Shown piece after piece: positions 17,202 to 25,608 of a stretch of DNA of 64,000 nt; within the stretch, counting starts at the first letter, position 1, and each line of letters begins with the position of its first letter. The stretch lies in contig NZ_CAMZOF010000002.1 of the NCBI RefSeq assembly GCF_947331435.1, positions 372,001 to 436,000 of the forward strand. The letters run 5' to 3'. Below the pieces are notes generated by a model. It did no database searches and was not told the DNA's origin. It worked only from the letters and a program-made list of their open reading frames with translations. This DNA comes from Pelagibius sp. Alg239-R121. Lineage in GTDB: Bacteria > Pseudomonadota > Alphaproteobacteria > Kiloniellales > Kiloniellaceae. Made by a program: the position numbers and the translations under genes.

Positions 17202-17894
17202 TTAACGCGGCGGATGGCGTTTCTTGTCCTTCGGCCGCCAGGTATCCAGCCAGCGCTGCCAGCGCGTATAAGCGCCTGTGGCCTGCTGCTTGATTTCTTC
17301 GGCACCGCTTTCAGCCGCGTCCCGGTAGGCCGCGGTTTCTTCTTCGAACTGGTCGACCAAAGGGTCAACGTGGCGTTCGCGCAGTCTGGCCAGGAAGGCA
17401 AGGATCACCCACGCCAGCAGAGCGAGGCTCAGGAGAAAGACGATGTTGAACCAGGGGACCGGTGTATAGTCAGGTCCGTCGACCTGTTCGATATCGACGG
17501 CATTTGGGAACATCGAGAAAATCTGAATACGCCAACCATAGTGCGTCACCACGACCCACTTGGGATTCTCCTGCGTTGACGACAGGTTCTGCGCCTTGGC
17601 CTGTACGTTGCCGCTGTCGAACTTGAAGTACCAGGGGAATCCCCAATCCGTTTCCTCGTTCCGGTAAACGCGCGGCGAGCCGTCCTCCCAGACCGCATTG
17701 ACGAAACGCACATCCCGCGTATTGCGCCCGGTATTGCCGTCGCCTTCAACCACGAACTCGCGGTTGACCACGTCCATACGCTTTACGTCGGTTCCGACAA
17801 CCCGCACCACGTCCTTGGACGGCAGGTAAAAGTTCAAGAATATCGCCACGAGCAGAACCAGCAGGGCCAGCGCCACGTATTTCACTATGCGCAT
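17202..17894 (-). CDS. DUF1523 family membrane protein
   Basis: 230 residues. Membrane helices at about 6-24 and 149-169 enclose a periplasmic domain of about 120 residues with the conserved-looking WGFPWYFKFD and HYGWRIQIFSMFPN. A charged cytoplasmic tail (171-230) follows, rich in E, K and R. This matches DUF1523, which has no known function. It is the last gene of a six-gene operon, 15 bp after the two-TM protein. The cytoplasmic tail could contact the soluble ATPase and coiled-coil proteins encoded upstream; that is inference. Confidence 0.8.
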   Translation of the reverse strand: MRIVKYVALALLVLLVAIFLNFYLPSKDVVRVVGTDVKRMDVVNREFVVEGDGNTGRNTRDVRFVNAVWEDGSPRVYRNEETDWGFPWYFKFDSGNVQAKAQNLSSTQENPKWVVVTHYGWRIQIFSMFPNAVDIEQVDGPDYTPVPWFNIVFLLSLALLAWVILAFLARLRERHVDPLVDQFEEETAAYRDAAESGAEEIKQQATGAYTRWQRWLDTWRPKDKKRHPPR

Positions 17895-17909
17895 CGTCGT
17901 CGGTCCTCC

Positions 17910-18188
17910 TCAGGTAAAATCGGCAATGTATATCAGTAAGGCAACGATCCCGAGCGGCACCAGATAAACGCCCCACAGAAGTTTCCTGGACAGGGAGCGG
18001 TCATACTCCGCCATGCCGCGCGCGACATAACCGGTTCTATCGCGCGATCGCACCTCGCCGCTGTCGAAGCGAGTTTCCAACTCGCGTGTCTTGCACCAGC
18101 GGTAGTAGCGCGAGAGCGCCAGATAAATCACCGTGAGGATGGCGAATAAAACAACCAATCGGATGACCAACCCGAGCATCAGGCCCAA
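17910..18188 (-). CDS. Small two-TM membrane protein
   Basis: 92 residues. Hydrophobic helices at about 5-25 and 69-90 flank a charged loop with YYRWCKTRELETRFDSGE. No family name can be given. It sits between the DUF6638-like gene (82 bp) and DUF1523 (15 bp). It is probably a membrane partner of DUF1523. Confidence 0.75.
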   Translation of the reverse strand: MGLMLGLVIRLVVLFAILTVIYLALSRYYRWCKTRELETRFDSGEVRSRDRTGYVARGMAEYDRSLSRKLLWGVYLVPLGIVALLIYIADFT

Positions 18189-18270
18189 CCTCTCATGAAA
18201 CCCGTTCCTTCACTGATTCCTGCCCTTCACTAAATCCTGCCCTCTAATAATCTCTCGTCACACATTGGCT

Positions 18271-19779
18271 CTAGCTCCCGTTTCTAGGTCCCCAGGGTCC
18301 GGATTTTACGGCAGGGCGCCGCTGCGGTTTGGACCCAGATTGTGGGCGGGGATTCCTCATGGGGATGGCGACCGGTTTGGCAGGTGAATCCGGTACGTTC
18401 CCGGAACTAGGAACGGATCCACCTTCCGCCGCGGCAAAAGAGTTCTCTTCGCCGGTTTCGCTGTCACCTTCCTCCGGGATCTCCGCGGGTTGTTCGACCG
18501 CATCCATCCCCGGCTCGGGGCCATAAAGAGATTCGCGGACGCCGCGCTTGTCGATCGCATATTCCTTGGCCAGGAACTCGGCCACATAGGTCCGTTTGGC
18601 ATCGCCCCACTGCCGGTAACTCAGATAGAAACGGTCTTTGTTGCAGATAAAGAGCTGACGGACATCCAAGGGCGTAAGATGCGCCAGCAAATGATTGACC
18701 AAATCCCGGTCGATATGAGACTTCGAGCGCAAATGATAGAAGTAAGATGGCTCCTCGGGTGCCAGCTCGGACCGCCCACTGCCTTGATCGATCGTGCGCA
18801 GGGTTGCGGCGATCTGATGGAATTCCTCCGGCAGAGCGTCCAGGTGCCGATGCACGGCCGAGCGCAGATCATCCCGCGTCAGTTTTTCGAGATCACCGGG
18901 CTGATCAGTCGAAGCCAGATGATCAACCAGAATAAAATCAAGACGCTGACGCAGAAGGCCGCGCTCATCGAGACCTCTCGCTTCAAAGACCGATTCCACC
19001 AGGCGGTTGGCCAGCAGGAATTCTGCAACGGCCGTGGAATCATCAATCGAGATCGCCGGCAAATCCGTCGAGGAAGAATCGAATGCAGGATCGCAGTGGA
19101 TTAGCGCCGGTTGCGCCGCATCCCGGAAAACATAGAGTCCGCCCAGGTGCGACGTGAAGAAATTGCCCTTGCGGTAAAGGGTCTCGGTTGGCGTGACCGG
19201 ATGCCGCGTGACATCCCCGACCCGCCCGGCAAGCGCCACCATCTCGTCCAAAACATCCTCGTCCCACCAGTCAGTGTCGCTTTCCAGGAACTCCTCCACA
19301 CGCTTCTTGAGCGCTTCCGCATCTGAAACCAGCGCGCGCGGTGTATTGGCTTCGACGCGGATGGTCCGGATCGTCAGGAGGTCGGCGGCGGTATCGATCC
19401 GATACACGGAATTGACCAGTTCGCCCATCACCGCATCGCGCGCCGTCAGCGCAAAGAGCACCGGACGATTGTCCTCGATAAACTGCTTCAAGATTGACCG
19501 GCTCGACGAGAACTTCGCACCGACCAGCGGGCAGGTGGCCTGAGCCAGCGTCAGGAGGATAAACTGGCGATTGCAGCCATTAGGATTGAGATAATTGTTG
19601 TCGCCGAACTCATCGCCAACTTCCGGCGAAAAGCCGGAAAGATCAATGTGAAACGACTCAAGCTCACTCCGGCGTCCAATGAGCTTTTCCAGCGCGGCAT
19701 TGTAACGTTTCACCTGGGTCGGCGAGGAGACCTCCACCAGGTTGCCGTACATCAATCCACGCTCGATCAGCCTCAGCAT
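18271..19779 (-). CDS. DUF6638-like protein
   Basis: 502 residues. The N-terminal 420 residues form a folded region with landmarks RLIERGLMYGNL, VSSPTQVKRYNAALE, YLNPNGCNRQFILL, GGLYVFRDA and RQRLDFILVDHLAS. I associate these with the uncharacterised family DUF6638 (recalled, not searched). The last 75 residues are rich in Pro, Glu and Ser and look disordered. No catalytic motif or membrane segment is seen. Its ATG follows the AAA+ ATPase stop by 4 bp with GGAG upstream, so the two proteins are probably made together and may act together. Confidence 0.75.
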   Translation of the reverse strand: MLRLIERGLMYGNLVEVSSPTQVKRYNAALEKLIGRRSELESFHIDLSGFSPEVGDEFGDNNYLNPNGCNRQFILLTLAQATCPLVGAKFSSSRSILKQFIEDNRPVLFALTARDAVMGELVNSVYRIDTAADLLTIRTIRVEANTPRALVSDAEALKKRVEEFLESDTDWWDEDVLDEMVALAGRVGDVTRHPVTPTETLYRKGNFFTSHLGGLYVFRDAAQPALIHCDPAFDSSSTDLPAISIDDSTAVAEFLLANRLVESVFEARGLDERGLLRQRLDFILVDHLASTDQPGDLEKLTRDDLRSAVHRHLDALPEEFHQIAATLRTIDQGSGRSELAPEEPSYFYHLRSKSHIDRDLVNHLLAHLTPLDVRQLFICNKDRFYLSYRQWGDAKRTYVAEFLAKEYAIDKRGVRESLYGPEPGMDAVEQPAEIPEEGDSETGEENSFAAAEGGSVPSSGNVPDSPAKPVAIPMRNPRPQSGSKPQRRPAVKSGPWGPRNGS

Positions 19780-19783
19780 GAGA

Positions 19784-21739
19784 TCAGGACTCCTTCCCGG
19801 CGAAGCGCCGGCGCGCCTCGGCCATGCGTGTCATCTCCTTGACCTGCGCATCGACTGCCGCCTCGTCGGAAGCATTGCCATAGCGGAACTCGCTGTCGGC
19901 ATAGCGGTTGATCTCCTGGATCACCATCTCCGGCGTGATGGGCCGGGTCAGCTCCCTGATCATGGCCAGCTTGCTGTCGTAGTCTTTCTGCAGGAACAGT
20001 TCGGGGTTTTCCATCCACTCGTCCGGCAGCTCGAAATCCATCGCGCGCACCTTGACCGCGTCGGTGATATTCTTGACCGCTCTGCCGGTAAAGCGTTCAT
20101 CGGCCTCCTGAATGGCTTTCAGATAGGCGCCCATCTTTTCAATCGTATCGAGCTCGCCGACTGCGTCACGCGCTTTGTCGAAGACCCGCGCCAGCTGTTC
20201 TTCCTGCGGCCGGCCATGTTGCTCGTAGGAAGCTGCGACCGCGGACTTAATCTCCTGAGCCGAGAAGAGGTCGTGTGACCCGACAGGAATGTCGTGGTTG
20301 GACCCCAGTAGCAGATGCAGGATGTCGATATAGTCTTCTCGTGTCTGCGGGCCGTCGACCAGGAACCGTGCGCCGGCGCGCTGACGCAGTGCGTCGTCGA
20401 CGTTTTCTGGATAATTGGAAAACATGCCAAAGGTGCAGTTGCCGCGCACGACCGTACTGGCACCGGCAAAGCTCTCCATCAGCACCGCCGTCACCTCCTG
20501 CTGGCCCGACGAAGACTGACGGTCCCCGCGCTTGCCCGCGATCTGATCGATATCGTCGATGGTGCCAAATCCGATGACATGCGGATCCAAAACCGCGCGG
20601 ATAAAGGCCTTGGCGTTTTGACCCGACTTACCCTGATAGCTGTCGATAGAGTCCGATGAGAGGTTTTCGTAGCGGAACGGATAACCGGCCGTCTGACAAT
20701 AGTCGTTCAACAGCCCGGCAATCATCTGGATCAGGGTTGTCTTTCCGGTACCGGGCTTGCCGTCACCCATAAAGGTGAAGATAAACCCGCCCAGTTCCGC
20801 GAAGGGATTCAGCCGCCGGTCGAAGTCATAGGCCATCAGCATCTTGGCCAGCTTCAACGACTGATACTTGGCGATATGGTTGCCGACGACCTCGTGCGGT
20901 TTTTTGAAGGTCATGGTCAGGCTGGTGGAACGCGCCCGGGTGGCGGGTGTGAAGCCGTCAATCTGGAAGTCATCGGCCTCAACCCGGAAGCTGGCGGCCA
21001 GGAAAGCCTCCAGCCGCGGAGCCGCCTGAGCCCGGATCGATACTTCCTCCATCAATCGCTCCATGAAGGCGGTCACGGTTGGGATCAGGGTCGCTTCATC
21101 CGACGCCTTTTCAGCAACAACCTGATCCAACTCCCAAAGCGCGCCCTTCAGCGCCAGTGCCGGATTGTCAGATAGAATTTCCTTCAGATCCTCAACCTGA
21201 ATCTCGTGATCCCCGGCTTCACCGCTATGGGCCGCCAACAGGAACGCACTCATATTGGCAAAGACATGCAGGACGATCAGCGAAGAGGCTGCCAGGAATT
21301 CACCGAACTCCGTTTTCTTCGCGGCTTCAAGCCCGCCTTCCAGATTATCGCGCTTCAGCGCGCCAAGCGCCGTCTGCTCGTCATAGAGATCGGCCACGGC
21401 ATTGGAAGTTGCAAGCGCCCGCCGCAGCGCCGACAGTACGCTCGCCTGCGTGGTGCTCATCAGAGGGTCACCCTCGTCGGCGGCTTCTATGCGGGCAATC
21501 AGACCGACGGTTTCCTTGCGGATGGTCCGGCGCGTGGACAAGCCGGGCGTTGTCGAGCGGAAGGCGCGGCGCTGTGGAATACCGCCACGCGACGGCGCCG
21601 TTTCGGCAGAGCTCGAATCCACCCGAGCCGTCGCAATCCGCGGATGATGTTCAAAGCCTTCGAGCAGATGAAACGCCGGCTCGTAGTGGCTGCGAATATC
21701 CTGTTCGCGGATCTCCATCAGATTTTTAGCGACGGACAT
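19784..21739 (-). CDS. AAA+ family ATPase of unknown system
   Basis: 651 residues. Residues 1-300 are an uncharacterised helical region. The AAA core has Walker A GKPGTGKTT at 327-335 and Walker B IDDIDQ at 394-399. Downstream, NYPENVDDALRQRAGARF carries a candidate arginine finger. Asp replaces the usual final Glu in Walker B (DDID). The C-terminal 150 residues are helical and charged. The core resembles remodelling ATPases more than ABC or kinase folds. No membrane segment is seen; the DUF1523 and two-TM proteins may anchor it. It is central in the six-gene operon, 4 bp before the DUF6638-like gene. Confidence 0.85.
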   Translation of the reverse strand: MSVAKNLMEIREQDIRSHYEPAFHLLEGFEHHPRIATARVDSSSAETAPSRGGIPQRRAFRSTTPGLSTRRTIRKETVGLIARIEAADEGDPLMSTTQASVLSALRRALATSNAVADLYDEQTALGALKRDNLEGGLEAAKKTEFGEFLAASSLIVLHVFANMSAFLLAAHSGEAGDHEIQVEDLKEILSDNPALALKGALWELDQVVAEKASDEATLIPTVTAFMERLMEEVSIRAQAAPRLEAFLAASFRVEADDFQIDGFTPATRARSTSLTMTFKKPHEVVGNHIAKYQSLKLAKMLMAYDFDRRLNPFAELGGFIFTFMGDGKPGTGKTTLIQMIAGLLNDYCQTAGYPFRYENLSSDSIDSYQGKSGQNAKAFIRAVLDPHVIGFGTIDDIDQIAGKRGDRQSSSGQQEVTAVLMESFAGASTVVRGNCTFGMFSNYPENVDDALRQRAGARFLVDGPQTREDYIDILHLLLGSNHDIPVGSHDLFSAQEIKSAVAASYEQHGRPQEEQLARVFDKARDAVGELDTIEKMGAYLKAIQEADERFTGRAVKNITDAVKVRAMDFELPDEWMENPELFLQKDYDSKLAMIRELTRPITPEMVIQEINRYADSEFRYGNASDEAAVDAQVKEMTRMAEARRRFAGKES

Positions 21740-21771
21740 TTTCTTTCCTGTGTTTTGTGCGCGCCCTTCGT

Positions 21772-22920
21772 TCAGGCGCCCGTCATGACGACGCCATCGG
21801 GCGCGACCACGTATTTTCGGATGTTCCGGAGACTGGAAAAGTTCCGGTCGACCAAAACCTGATAGGGGCGATGCGGGAGAATCATCGAGCGTTCAAGATG
21901 AGTCACGCCGGCGTCATGGGATTCCGCGTCATAGGGATCCAGGTGATAAACCTCGGTCTCGACCTCGCCGAAAAGGCCCGACGATTTGCGTTCGCTCTGT
22001 TTCGACAGCAACGTTTCCACGGTCCAGGACATGGTCCAATCCAACCCCGGTTCGCCAGCCGCCTCAGCCAAAATCTCACGCAGAGGGCCGCTTTGCTCGG
22101 TAAAGGCGTTGGAATACATGGGACCGACATGGACGCGCCGGACGAATTTAGGATGAAACTCTGGAAAATCCTTGTCGAACCCACGCGCGATTGTCAGCAG
22201 CTTCAAGTCAGACAGAGACTGGGCCAATAGATGTTTCTTCAGACGCTGCAAGCGCGGTTCGTCTGTCGTCAGAGCCTGGTCGCTGCTGTCTTCGATCAGC
22301 ATTTGATAGAGCGCCGGCAGATTGCGCGAACTGTCATAGACCGCCCAGTGCACAAAGTACCGCCGCCGCTTGAGTCCTGCGGCCGGCGTCTTGTCGCCTG
22401 ACCCGAGCCAGACCACCTGCGGCTCGTTCTGTGCGAGGAAGAGGGTTTTGTGGCGCAGGGTTTCGAAGTAGACACGCTGGCTCATGGCGAACTGCAGGCT
22501 GCGCGGCTTCTCGCGCTTTTGCAGAATATGGTCCACCATTTCCTGCTTCAGGTCCTGCTTCATCGGCAAGGAGTCAAGTTGCCGGCTTGCCTGAGACAGA
22601 TCGTTAGCCATTTGAAGCAATTCGCGGAACACCGGAAAGCCGGAATCGGTGCGGTCGATCTCCAACGCAGGCGCCATACCCCGGCTCTCTGTCCCGGTCA
22701 GCAGGTACTTGGTCGAGAGGGCATCAAAGGTATTCGCGAGAGCTTTCAGATAGCCTTCGAAGACATCGATCTGCAGCGCGGTAAAACTGGACTTGTCATT
22801 TGGGCGGTCCAGGGTGGCCACTGCCCGCAGATGCCCGACGATCCGCGCGAACTTGGCAAAATACCGCCGGCAAGCTGCGTTGTCGCGAATCTCAATGGTT
22901 TCCTGTCCGGAGTCCGTCAC
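21772..22920 (-). CDS. Uncharacterised protein, 382 residues
   Basis: Not recognised. The first half is helical (ALQIDVFEGYLKALANTFDALS, then MKQDLKQEMVDHILQKR). The second half contains LGSGDKTPAAGLKRRRYFVHWAVY, DFPEFHPKFVRRVHVGPMYSN and, near the end, a mixed segment with LPHRPYQVLVDRNF. No signal, membrane segment or nucleotide motif is visible. It lies 32 bp before the AAA+ gene and 26 bp after the coiled-coil gene, which implies a shared function. Confidence 0.75.
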   Translation of the reverse strand: MTDSGQETIEIRDNAACRRYFAKFARIVGHLRAVATLDRPNDKSSFTALQIDVFEGYLKALANTFDALSTKYLLTGTESRGMAPALEIDRTDSGFPVFRELLQMANDLSQASRQLDSLPMKQDLKQEMVDHILQKREKPRSLQFAMSQRVYFETLRHKTLFLAQNEPQVVWLGSGDKTPAAGLKRRRYFVHWAVYDSSRNLPALYQMLIEDSSDQALTTDEPRLQRLKKHLLAQSLSDLKLLTIARGFDKDFPEFHPKFVRRVHVGPMYSNAFTEQSGPLREILAEAAGEPGLDWTMSWTVETLLSKQSERKSSGLFGEVETEVYHLDPYDAESHDAGVTHLERSMILPHRPYQVLVDRNFSSLRNIRKYVVAPDGVVMTGA

Positions 22921-22946
22921 AGCGTCTAAGTCCCCAGTCTGCCGCT

Positions 22947-24050
22947 TCAGATGCTCTCCTCGCCATAGAGATTCTTATCGTGCTTCTCGACAATTTTGGC
23001 GAAACGGCGGACGAAGCGCTCGTCGGACTTGGCCTTCTCCTCGAGAACCTTGCGCGCGAAGACCATATGATCTTCGTGTTTTTCCATCATCTCGGTCATG
23101 CGGCTCTGGGTCGCGGAGCCAATGGCCGCCATGGCTGCCTGAGCCTTTTCGTCGGTCGCCACGCCAATTTCGTTGATGCGGTGAGCAACGTCCTGTTGCT
23201 GGGCCGTCTTCAACGATTTGGTCAGGGCGTCGTAAAGCACGACCCGCTGTTTGGTATCTGTCTGCAGCTTATTGATCAGCACCATTTGAGTGGCCGCCTG
23301 GTTCTGCAGGGAATCGACCCAGGACTTGCCTTTTTCGATGTATCGCTCCAGCGTCTGGGAGCGTGCCAATTTGACCTGTTCGCCCTGCACCAGCTCGTTG
23401 TAGCGGGTGTTGAGTTCGGCGAGCTCGGTTTCCAGGGCGGTGCGAGCGGCTGCGTCCTGTTCCATCGAGATGCGGTTTTCCAGATCGATGATCTGGGGGT
23501 CCATGGCCAGGATCTCGGCCCGCTCCGCTTCCAGCTCGGCGACCACCGCTTCCCGATCGTTCAGGGTCTCGCTCAAGTTGGCGTTGACCTTGTCTTTGTG
23601 CTCGTTCAGCACACCGAGCTGGTCGCTCAGCATCTTGATGATCACATCCGACTTGGAAATCAGGTCCTGCAGCTTGTCGTCGACCGAGGAGTTGCGGATC
23701 CGTTCCTCGCGCATGGAATCCGACTTGGCGCTGGAGAAAATTCCAATAAAGGTCTCCATGCCCGAGCGCTCGCGCATCTCGTCGAAGTCTCTGGAAAAGC
23801 CGGCCGTCACTTCGTCCAGCCCCATAATCAGATCCGCGATGTTCGCGTTCATCGATTCATTGTGGGCATGGACATCGTCAAGAGTCGCGTTCTCAATATC
23901 GATGTCGATATCCTGGCCATCCTTGAGGCGTGATCCTGCGCCCTCGATCTGACTCGACAATGCAGCAACCTTTGCCTGGGCTTCGCGGACTTCTGCTTCA
24001 GCGGATTGAATTGCGGTGTCGAATTTTTGCATCGAGTGGAAAACTCCCAT
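22947..24050 (-). CDS. Coiled-coil protein, first gene of the AAA+ operon
   Basis: 367 residues, highly charged and rich in Ala, Glu and Gln. Coiled-coil is likely at about 10-60 and 140-235 (VVAELEAERAEILAMD, ELAELNTRYNELVQGEQ). There is no membrane segment. The C-terminal third (QAATQMVLINKLQTDTKQR onward) is loosely reminiscent of TelA-type toxic-anion-resistance proteins, but the similarity is too weak to name it so. An alternative ATG at 24032 has GGGAG upstream and may be the true start. It heads a 6.8-kb minus-strand operon; the spacer to 24348 should hold the promoter. Confidence 0.75.
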   Translation of the reverse strand: MGVFHSMQKFDTAIQSAEAEVREAQAKVAALSSQIEGAGSRLKDGQDIDIDIENATLDDVHAHNESMNANIADLIMGLDEVTAGFSRDFDEMRERSGMETFIGIFSSAKSDSMREERIRNSSVDDKLQDLISKSDVIIKMLSDQLGVLNEHKDKVNANLSETLNDREAVVAELEAERAEILAMDPQIIDLENRISMEQDAAARTALETELAELNTRYNELVQGEQVKLARSQTLERYIEKGKSWVDSLQNQAATQMVLINKLQTDTKQRVVLYDALTKSLKTAQQQDVAHRINEIGVATDEKAQAAMAAIGSATQSRMTEMMEKHEDHMVFARKVLEEKAKSDERFVRRFAKIVEKHDKNLYGEESI

Positions 24051-24348
24051 AGCGAGAAGGAACGGTTCAAGGAATGCACTCTACATATTTGTGAATTCCT
24101 TTCTAGAGTTTAAAGATCATACCAACCAGAGGCGCTAGCTTTAAGTTATGATCCCAGTTAAACGTTCGTTGCCTCAAAAATGCCTTAGTTATTGTTTGAA
24201 CAGGTAAAATCTTTGTGATCCGTAACTTGGGACAGATACTCTTGGTTGCATAGAATAATTCGACGATTTGACAGCCATGCCACCTGATTCACGGCTTCTC
24301 AGTCTAACTTAATCAAGAAAACAAGCGACTGGATATCTTGCCAGGCCG
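24051..24348. other. AT-rich spacer upstream of the AAA+ operon
   Basis: 298 bases, clearly more AT-rich than the flanking genes. It lies between the ChaN-like gene end and the coiled-coil gene start, both on the minus strand, and probably holds the operon promoter. I found no operator-like palindrome, terminator with a T-run or small gene in it. Confidence 0.5.
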
Positions 24349-25284
24349 CTAATTCTTAGTGCCCGAAAAAGCCTCACAGGGATCCTTTTCGTCGACCCGC
24401 GGTGTGAACCAGACATAATCAAAACGCAACGCGTCGAACGAAGGATACGCGGTTGGATCCTCAACATCCCGCCTCACTTCCACCGCCGCAAGAGTGATAG
24501 CGTCATCACCCAGCGGCGCTAAATGCCAGGGTACACCGCGGTCTTCACGCACATGCTGCGCGCCGGCAATCAGAATTGCGCCATCATCTGCGCCTTCATT
24601 CCGCATGACACGGGCGATCCAGGCATCGCGGAGGCGTTGAATATTCACCATCGCCGGCAGGATTTTCTCCGGCAGCAGACCACAATGGGAGTCGGCCAAA
24701 AGATCGGTAAGGCGCCGGCGCTGGTCAGCGTCATAATCCCTCGACCAGCCGATATCAGCAGCGGTTGCGAGGTCCAGCGGACCGCCCTTCCCGAGCTTTT
24801 TCCGGATAGCCCGCGGCGCATCGCCGGCGGCCATCGTCATCTTGAAGGTCAAGGCCTGCTCGGCAATCGGCTGATATTCCAGCCAGCTTGGCCAGCCCCT
24901 TTGCTCCCATTGAACGGCAGTGCCCAGATCGCCCAGGTTTTCCAGCGTTGCTGCTTTCAGGGCCGGGTCATGCTCAGGCTCGGTCATTTCCCAAACGACC
25001 GCTGTCCGGCGCCCCCGCCGGCCCAGCGCCGCGACCACTTCGGCTTGAATCCGGTGATGCTCCGCATTGTCGTGCTTCTCTCCAAGCAGGACCCATTTGG
25101 CTTTCGATGCCGCATCAAAGAACTCCATAGGTTCAGCCAAACGCCCCTCGCCCACATGCCAAAGCGTCCCTGCCAGAGGGTGATCGCGCAGCAGGTCCGC
25201 AGGATCCGCGTGAGCCAGAGGAAACCAGCTCAGCGTCGCAAAGCCGCAGACAAGGAGGTTTTTGATCAGGCTCGGCGATGTCAT
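24349..25284 (-). CDS. ChaN-like haem-binding uptake protein (Tiki superfamily)
   Basis: 311 residues. An N-terminal signal peptide ends near PLAHA-DP. The family motif VLLGEKHDNAEHH, the WEMTEP segment and the later GAQHVREDRGVPWHL fit the ChaN/Cofac_haem_bdg family. ChaN binds haem and is thought to act in iron acquisition; related Tiki proteins are proteases. No proper lipobox is seen, so the mature protein may be free in the periplasm. The start overlaps the stop of DUF2798 by ATGA. It is not adjacent to the hmu locus at 58.5-64 kb. Confidence 0.8.
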   Translation of the reverse strand: MTSPSLIKNLLVCGFATLSWFPLAHADPADLLRDHPLAGTLWHVGEGRLAEPMEFFDAASKAKWVLLGEKHDNAEHHRIQAEVVAALGRRGRRTAVVWEMTEPEHDPALKAATLENLGDLGTAVQWEQRGWPSWLEYQPIAEQALTFKMTMAAGDAPRAIRKKLGKGGPLDLATAADIGWSRDYDADQRRRLTDLLADSHCGLLPEKILPAMVNIQRLRDAWIARVMRNEGADDGAILIAGAQHVREDRGVPWHLAPLGDDAITLAAVEVRRDVEDPTAYPSFDALRFDYVWFTPRVDEKDPCEAFSGTKN

Positions 25285-25517
25285 CCGGTCACGACCAAAC
25301 GATGCACGATGCGTCTGACCAGGGGCGCAACCACCAGCACAGCCGGAAAGGCCACGATCCAGGACGACGCCCAGCTTTCCATCCAGATGGTAAAAAGACC
25401 GGGAACGACGCCAATCGTCAGCAGACTGGCGATGCAGGTGACCAGGCAGGACATGAATCCCGAAAGCAGAAAACCGAAGACAAGAAATTCAAAGCGCTGA
25501 GGAATAAAGGGTTTCAT
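25281..25517 (-). CDS. DUF2798 small membrane protein
   Basis: 78 residues with two hydrophobic helices (about 10-34 and 46-67). The ending AFPAVLVVAPLVRRIVHRLV is characteristic of DUF2798, an inner-membrane family of unknown function. It is translationally coupled to the ChaN-like gene through an ATGA overlap. Confidence 0.8.
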   Translation of the reverse strand: MKPFIPQRFEFLVFGFLLSGFMSCLVTCIASLLTIGVVPGLFTIWMESWASSWIVAFPAVLVVAPLVRRIVHRLVVTG

Positions 25518-25608
25518 GTCCGACCATGTTCAAAGCTGTTTGGAGACTTAATCAAATAGTGGTTTTCGGCCTCTACACAACAAGCTTTGCCAAACATCGT
25601 GCCGGGAA

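Noticed and set aside
22947-24050. Assignment of the coiled-coil protein to TelA (tellurite resistance)
   Set aside because: Only a loose resemblance in the C-terminal third; coiled-coil composition alone can produce it.
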